Assembly (NCBI GenBank): GCA_003762615.1
Contig: RIAZ01000004.1
Span: 153,481 to 217,480 of the forward strand
DNA length: 64,000 nucleotides
Source: Muribaculaceae bacterium Isolate-037 (Harlan)
GTDB lineage: Bacteria > Bacteroidota > Bacteroidia > Bacteroidales > Muribaculaceae
Reading direction: 5' to 3'
The notes under the pieces were generated by a model. The model did no database searches and was not told the DNA's origin. It saw only the letters and a list, made by a program, of their open reading frames with translations. Shown piece after piece: positions 59,567-64,000 of the stretch. Each line of letters starts with the position of its first letter. Position 1 is the first letter of the stretch. The position numbers and the translations under genes are program-made.

Positions 59567-60943
59567 ATGAAATTTTCGATTAAAAAAATAATAATATGTG
59601 CAGGCATATCATTATGCAGCACTATAGGGATTTTTTCACAAACTACATATTCAGGATATTTCTTGGAAAACTATGACTACCGTTTCCAAATGAATCCAGC
59701 ATTTGGAAACGAAAAGGGTTTTGTATCATTTCCAGCTATTGGCAATTTAAACATCAACATGCATGGAAATTTACATGTCAAAGATGTGGTGTATACTCTT
59801 AATGGTAAGACAGTATTGTTTACTAATCCTGGCATTAGTGAGAGTGAAGCGATGAAAAAATTTAGTGCGAAGAATAGATTGGGCACAAATGAAAAGATAG
59901 ATATTTTGTCGGTAGGTTTTAAAGGTATAGGAGGATATAATACTATCTCTATTGGAGGTGTGGCAAGTGTGGATGCCTCAGTGCCAGGTTCATTCTTTTC
60001 ATTGGCAAAAGAAGGTGTTACTAATGATACTTATGAGATAGAAAATATGTTCGCAAATGCGAATGCCTATGCCCAAATTGCATTAAACCATTCAAGGGAT
60101 ATTCGGCAAGTGCCAGGTCTACGTGTGGGTGCTACAATTAAAGCTCTTGTAGGTGTCGGTAATTTTGATTTCCAGTTCAATGACGCAAAATTGATGTTGG
60201 GAGAAAATGAGTGGATTGCCCGAACAAATGCTGAGGTATATGCATCAGTAGGAGGCTTCAGATATAATATGGACCATAGTGATCAGACGGGAAAGGATTA
60301 TGTCTCAGGTGGCGAGATTGATAAGTTTAAACCACAAGGATTTGGATTGGGTCTTGATCTTGGAGCACAGTATAAATGGAATGATTTCCAATTTTCTATA
60401 GCTGCACTTGATTTAGGATTTATGAATTGGGGAAAGACACAGAAAGCTTCAACAGATGGAACTCAGATAGTTAATACGAATTCATTTATTTTCAGTGCAG
60501 ATAAAGAAAACGAACATTATTTTGATAAAGAATGGGATAGACTCACAGATGATATTGCTAAATTATATCAGATGTCAGATGTAGAAGAAATCTCATCACG
60601 TACTCGTGCATTGTCAACTACCCTTAACTTTGGTGTAGAATACGAATTGCCGGTATATAGACGTCTTCATTTTGGATTGTTAAATTCCTCAAAGATAAAT
60701 GGGAAATATAGCTGGACTCAATTTAGATTGTCTGCCAATATATGTCCTGTAAATTTTATATCAGCAGATGTTAATGTTGTCGCTGGAACTTATGGTATAG
60801 GCTTTGGTTGGCTATTTAATTTGCATACAACAGGTTTCAATTTATTTGTAGGTATGGATCAGACTATAGGAAAGCTATCTAAAGAGGGTGTGCCATTAAA
60901 TTCTAATGCTGCATTGAATTTAGGCATAAATTTCCCATTTTAA
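59567..60943 (+). CDS. DUF5723 family outer-membrane protein
   Basis: A 458-residue exported protein with a signal peptide (about 1-25, cleavage near GIFSQ). YFLENYDYRFQMNPAFGNEKGFVSFPAIGN (about 30-60, in two motifs) is the DUF5723 hallmark. Alternating strand patterns throughout and the C-terminal NAALNLGINFPF with terminal Phe indicate a beta-barrel. Related in outline to the PorV/FadL-like group. Role unknown. Pairs with the preceding lipoprotein. Confidence 0.75.
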   Translation: MKFSIKKIIICAGISLCSTIGIFSQTTYSGYFLENYDYRFQMNPAFGNEKGFVSFPAIGNLNINMHGNLHVKDVVYTLNGKTVLFTNPGISESEAMKKFSAKNRLGTNEKIDILSVGFKGIGGYNTISIGGVASVDASVPGSFFSLAKEGVTNDTYEIENMFANANAYAQIALNHSRDIRQVPGLRVGATIKALVGVGNFDFQFNDAKLMLGENEWIARTNAEVYASVGGFRYNMDHSDQTGKDYVSGGEIDKFKPQGFGLGLDLGAQYKWNDFQFSIAALDLGFMNWGKTQKASTDGTQIVNTNSFIFSADKENEHYFDKEWDRLTDDIAKLYQMSDVEEISSRTRALSTTLNFGVEYELPVYRRLHFGLLNSSKINGKYSWTQFRLSANICPVNFISADVNVVAGTYGIGFGWLFNLHTTGFNLFVGMDQTIGKLSKEGVPLNSNAALNLGINFPF

Positions 60944-60950
60944 AAATGTG

Positions 60951-61013
60951 TATGAAGTGACATAAGAAAATGGACTGAATTCAATTCAGTCCATTTTCTT
61001 ATGTCACTTCATA
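60951..61013. terminator. 63-nt perfect inverted repeat, bidirectional terminator
   Basis: Arms 60951-60981 and 60983-61013 are exact 31-bp complements around a single C. It lies between the convergent DUF5723 and lipoprotein genes. The right arm includes the last codons and stop of the reverse-strand lipoprotein (61004-61013). Confidence 0.75.
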
Positions 61014-61861
61014 TCAATATTTGATATGGAATCATAAGTGGATTGTATTTGTTTCAATCTAATATGATCAAGCCAATAATCCGGTTTAGCCTTGTATCTT
61101 TTTGCGTGACCTTTTATTTCAATTTCAATTTGCGGAGTGTCTTCATTAGATATGACATCCGGTGAATATTGAGCAGTGGAACCATCCTCTCCTATAAAAT
61201 GATAAAACCTGTTTGCCATGGATCCTTCAAGCTCAAGAGATCCATAAAGAATATATTCTGGTTCTCCTGAAAGATCTGCTCCTGGATTATATCCGGCGAG
61301 ACGGTATATTGGAGGATTTGTGCCATCTTGTAGGTCTATTCGGAATAATTCCCCACTATCAGTATCTTGTACACACATTACAGGAGTCCATCCTGCTTGT
61401 AAAGACGGCTCAAGAGTTGAGATTTCTATATTTCTAAGAGAGTCAAGCATAATGTTCTCTTTTGTAGAGGTATAAGTGACTTCATATATTTTGCCATCAT
61501 CAATCCAAAAATAAGAACCATTATTTAAAGTCCATCCTCTCCAGCCACAATATTGCCATGCAGAGTCAGGAGACTCTTTAACAGCTTTTTTTATTGTATC
61601 ATCCATTAAAGTGGGGTAGTATTTTACCATTTCGGTTGAATCCTTAACGTTTTTTAATGGATATGGTCTCTCAATAGGGTAAGAAATAACTGAGGCGAAT
61701 TCTTGAGGTGAATCCTTTATAATTGCTATGGCAATTTCACGTATTTCTTGAGGAAGTCCTTCATTTAAATTGTCAGTTCTTTTTTCAGAACAAGCACATA
61801 AGGATAACCCCATAAATAGTATAAGGATAGAATGGAGTAGTATGTGTAGTATTGATTTCAT
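61004..61861 (-). CDS. Predicted lipoprotein of unknown function
   Basis: A 285-residue predicted lipoprotein with lipobox LSLCAC (Cys at about 24) followed by SEKRTDN. A short helical stretch (about 38-55, EIREIAIAIIKDSPQEFASV) and a compact mixed region with WQYCGWRGWTLNNGSYFW (about 104-121) follow. I do not recognise the family. A lysozyme-like gene lies 76 nt upstream on the same strand, so they may be co-transcribed. The 3' end lies in the long inverted repeat. Confidence 0.6.
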   Translation of the reverse strand: MKSILHILLHSILILFMGLSLCACSEKRTDNLNEGLPQEIREIAIAIIKDSPQEFASVISYPIERPYPLKNVKDSTEMVKYYPTLMDDTIKKAVKESPDSAWQYCGWRGWTLNNGSYFWIDDGKIYEVTYTSTKENIMLDSLRNIEISTLEPSLQAGWTPVMCVQDTDSGELFRIDLQDGTNPPIYRLAGYNPGADLSGEPEYILYGSLELEGSMANRFYHFIGEDGSTAQYSPDVISNEDTPQIEIEIKGHAKRYKAKPDYWLDHIRLKQIQSTYDSISNIDMK

Positions 61862-61937
61862 TTTCTTTATCTCTTATAGTTGCTCAACGTTTAAATAACA
61901 TTTTTAGCATAAGTTTTTCTAAAATTGAGCAAAAAAA

Positions 61938-62480
61938 TTAGGGAATGAATAAAGCATCGAATTCTTCGAGTCTTCTTCTTTTAAGTTGTGAATTAACTTT
62001 ACCTCTAATTCTATTATAGGAAAGATAAGCAGTTTTCACATCTCTATTACCATTTTTAAGTTTTTTGTATACAGATGATTTTGCGACTATACCAGTTCCA
62101 CAGTTATAAGCTAAAGCACTGAGAATAAGGCTATCCTTCCCGAAACTACGGTATCTCTTGCATAGATCTGAAAGATCTTTCCTTAATAATGCATCTGCTT
62201 GTTTTTCCGTAAGATTTGTTCCTCTTTTATAGCCGTCACCAGCAATAACTTGATGACCATAACCGATAAGGTTCCCTCTATTTCTATGTAACCCCTCATA
62301 TTTTTTTATAATTGCTATAGCCTTTTCGAATTCAGGACTAAATCCTTCGCCAGATGTTTTTACTCCAGAACTAAAAACTCCGAATGGTGAGATTGCCATT
62401 AATATAATTATTAATAGGATACTATATAATAGTCGTCGCATGGAGTCTTTAAATCTGTTCAAATTATTATTCGTATTCAT
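61938..62480 (-). CDS. Lysozyme-like (GH24-related) membrane-anchored protein
   Basis: A 180-residue protein, with the start at the ATG at 62480 (the upstream in-frame start is TTG). A hydrophobic segment at about 15-35 is an anchor or signal peptide. The rest resembles phage-type lysozymes: KKYEGLH with the catalytic Glu, GNLIGYGH, LTEKQADALLRKDLSDL and SALAYNCGTG. The stretch between EGL and the GH motif is about six residues shorter than in T4 lysozyme and lacks the region carrying its second catalytic residues (Asp20, Thr26). Similar proteins occur in Bacteroidetes mobile elements, and two insertion sequences lie next to it. Confidence 0.7.
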   Translation of the reverse strand: MNTNNNLNRFKDSMRRLLYSILLIIILMAISPFGVFSSGVKTSGEGFSPEFEKAIAIIKKYEGLHRNRGNLIGYGHQVIAGDGYKRGTNLTEKQADALLRKDLSDLCKRYRSFGKDSLILSALAYNCGTGIVAKSSVYKKLKNGNRDVKTAYLSYNRIRGKVNSQLKRRRLEEFDALFIP

Positions 62481-62730
62481 AATATTCAAATATTGTTAGG
62501 CATATTTTCACTCCAATTCAAATGAAAAATAAATTAAGAATTGAACTATAGCTGACGGATTATTCCGTGTGAATTATATTGAAGAAAATCAAACTATTTG
62601 ACAATTGATTGCTTCAAAATAAATATGCCTCAAATTTGAGATGTCATAATTAAATAACGTTGCCTATAAGGATAAAGTAAGTTGATAATATAAAAATAAA
62701 CTTTTATTAGTAATAATTAAGTAAACAATC

Positions 62731-62752
62731 GAAGTTGTCTAAACTATTTTGA
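62731..62752 (+). repeat. IS5-family left terminal inverted repeat
   Basis: Pairs with 63667-63689 over 22 bases with a single-base gap. Confidence 0.8.
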
Positions 62753-63574
62753 TTTGTGAATTTTTTTAAGGAAAATAACGATGAAGGCCAGATAATTCCA
62801 ACCTTTCCAACTGGAAACGGTTGTGTCGAATCGTGTGAGGATGGACTTGAAGCCATCCATCCAGGCATTCGTTCTTTCCACAATCCAGCGTTCACGGTAC
62901 ATCTGCTCATCGAACAGATACTCGTCTTCAGTCTCTCCTCCATTTCTTCGGTTAGGGCATACATTGGAAATGACATTGTGACTGTCAAGTGCAGCACGGA
63001 GACTCTTCCCGTCAAATCCGGCATCAAGATTGCAGAAAAGACCGTCAGTACGAATGCTCGCTTCCCTGAGCTGCTGCATGAGTTCGTCTATCCTCTTTTC
63101 AATCTCATAAAGGTCTGCATGGTTGCCACTCTGAGGTTCGGACATGGCCAGAGGAAGTCCGTTTCTGTCACTAAGATAGAGGGCATTAGTAGTATTCCTC
63201 TTCTTCCGACCTTGATATTCAACCATTTCATCTCCGCGATATGCAGTGGTATGGGAGCAATCTATATGGGAAAGGGACAAATCCACCTTATCCTTGTTTG
63301 CCTTAAGAAGTTCGGTAAAGACGCGTTTCCATTCTCCGGCCTTGCACCATTTGCGATAATGGTGGAAAACCGTTTTCCAGCTTGGTGCAACACCACTGAA
63401 CAGATGACCTGTGGGAAGCATTCGCCACTGACATCCGCTTTTCAACTTGAAGAGAATGGCGTTAACAATCTCTACCAAGTCAAATTTTGTCTCGAATCCT
63501 CTTTTTGCGACCGAAAGATAGGGCATAATTCGATTTCTTATTGTATCTTTGTCAAGTACAGCGTATTCTGGCAT
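62744..63574 (-). CDS. IS5 family transposase
   Basis: A 276-residue DDE transposase, full length and uninterrupted. Catalytic residues: D105 in SHIDCSHTTAYRG, D184 in CNLDAGFDGKS and E233 in RERWIVERTNAW. The N-terminal helix-turn-helix/DUF4096-like part contains LVEIVNAILFKLKSGCQWRM. The last codons run into the left terminal repeat. A long open frame on the other strand (62756-63703) is its shadow. Confidence 0.93.
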   Translation of the reverse strand: MPEYAVLDKDTIRNRIMPYLSVAKRGFETKFDLVEIVNAILFKLKSGCQWRMLPTGHLFSGVAPSWKTVFHHYRKWCKAGEWKRVFTELLKANKDKVDLSLSHIDCSHTTAYRGDEMVEYQGRKKRNTTNALYLSDRNGLPLAMSEPQSGNHADLYEIEKRIDELMQQLREASIRTDGLFCNLDAGFDGKSLRAALDSHNVISNVCPNRRNGGETEDEYLFDEQMYRERWIVERTNAWMDGFKSILTRFDTTVSSWKGWNYLAFIVIFLKKIHKSK

Positions 63575-63666
63575 AGGTGCAACTTATTGAAGTTTGGCGA
63601 CTATAATATAGTGCTTCCTTTTCAGAATGCGCTGTATTTTATTTATTTTACCGAATTTTTAACATC

Positions 63667-63689
63667 TCAAAATAAGTTTAGACAACTTC
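63667..63689 (-). repeat. IS5-family right terminal inverted repeat
   Basis: Reverse complement of 62731-62752 apart from one inserted T. Confidence 0.8.
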
Positions 63690-63867
63690 ATCTGCTAAAA
63701 TAACTTTGTGAAAGTTATAAACGTAAAAATTTCCTCTTGTATGATTTGACGCATCTTTCATCTGAAATAATCACAGATTAAAGAGTAGATCAGTGTTTAG
63801 AAATAATAATTTTATATGATGTTTGATAGAGGAGGAAATTTTGTTTACTGAATTTTATTGTTAAAAT

Positions 63868-64000
63868 TTAAGTACATGACAAAAATTTGAAAACATCGAA
63901 TTTTGGGGTATAAGTCGGACGCATAAGTATGGTCGAAATCTCTTCCAATCCATATTTGACAAGCGACTTTGCCTTTCTTCCATGTTTCAGAATCCTTATC
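63868..64000 (-). CDS. IS4-like transposase, C-terminal end (cut by window edge)
   Basis: Reverse-strand frame of 43 codons plus TAA stop (63870-63868), open to the right edge. It reads KHGRKAKSLVKYGLEEI and ends DVFKFLSCT, a C-terminus I recognise from Bacteroidetes IS4-family transposases. Its other end and terminal repeats lie outside or were not identified. A neighbouring pair, AATTTCCTC (about 63728) and GAGGAGGAAATT (about 63829), is complementary and might belong to its end. Confidence 0.55.
   Translation of the reverse strand, partial: IRILKHGRKAKSLVKYGLEEISTILMRPTYTPKFDVFKFLSCT

Larger units (their letters stand above)
62731..63689. mobile_element. Complete IS5-family insertion sequence
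   Basis: About 959 bp bounded by imperfect inverted repeats: left 62731-62752 (GAAGTTGTCTAAAC then TATTTTGA) and right 63667-63689, identical except for one extra T. The flanks show ATC at 62728-62730 and ATC at 63690-63692, a probable 3-bp target duplication. One intact transposase gene on the reverse strand fills it, so the element looks recent and possibly active. Confidence 0.85.

Noticed and set aside
62756..63703. 315-codon open frame on the plus strand
   Set aside because: Antisense shadow of the IS5-family transposase; it runs through both the coding region and the right terminal repeat.
1..64000. tRNA and rRNA genes
   Set aside because: Intergenic regions were read for tRNA-like arms and T-loop sequences; none was convincing. 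This was by eye, so a tRNAscan run would be needed to be certain.

Overview
The window reads as a chromosomal segment of a Bacteroidales bacterium, most likely a gut lineage of the Muribaculaceae/Bacteroidaceae type. The support is the promoter grammar (TTTG, about 20 bp, TAnnTTTG, found before many genes), the lack of Shine-Dalgarno sequences, a hybrid two-component system beside carbohydrate enzymes, BACON, PEGA, DUF4296 and DUF5723 proteins, a BtuG-type cobalamin locus, a Bacteroidetes-style IleRS, and short lipoprotein signals followed by acidic residues. The family assignment is inference; the order is fairly secure.

Layout. 1-16 kb is mostly housekeeping: dnaG (cut by the left edge) with dapA, a DUF389 membrane protein, ddl, ileS-lspA-DUF4296 lipoprotein, an ABC transporter operon ending in its own GntR/YtrA-type regulator with a palindrome over the start site, a DUF1846 protein, and a Spy/CpxP-like protein carrying a cysteine-rich repeat. 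16-25 kb is a compact carbohydrate locus without SusC/SusD: a hybrid two-component sensor/regulator, a GH43 plus beta-propeller (ulvan-lyase-like) fusion, and a divergent GH105 plus DUF2264/GH154 fusion. Together they suggest removal of rhamnose-glucuronate caps and degradation of a galactan (arabinogalactan-like) or an ulvan-like glycan.

25.8-39.1 kb is the most unusual part: six same-strand genes encoding exported proteins (PEGA plus outer-membrane barrel, BACON lipoprotein, predicted beta-helix protein, 1809-residue repeat protein, LPP20-like protein, transglutaminase-like protein). Palindromic repeats lie between several of them and a long leader with a G8 tract precedes them. I recognise parts but not the system. 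It is the best candidate for an undescribed cell-surface module.

39-46.9 kb carries ilvD-ilvB-ilvN-ilvC (reverse strand, own promoter and leader hairpin), asnA and an aldo/keto reductase. 47-52.6 kb is a cobalamin riboswitch followed by btuB-btuG-btuF-btuC, with no adjacent btuD. A convergent tandem-ATPase ABC protein follows, then glsA, a nitroreductase, a GH43 with a C-terminal beta-sandwich, a lipoprotein plus DUF5723 barrel pair, an unknown lipoprotein, and a lysozyme-like protein. The right end holds a complete IS5-family element with terminal repeats and a probable 3-bp target duplication, and the C-terminal end of an IS4-like transposase cut by the window edge.

No tRNA, rRNA, CRISPR array or phage module was recognised. 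Family names come from motif recognition by reading; no database search was run.
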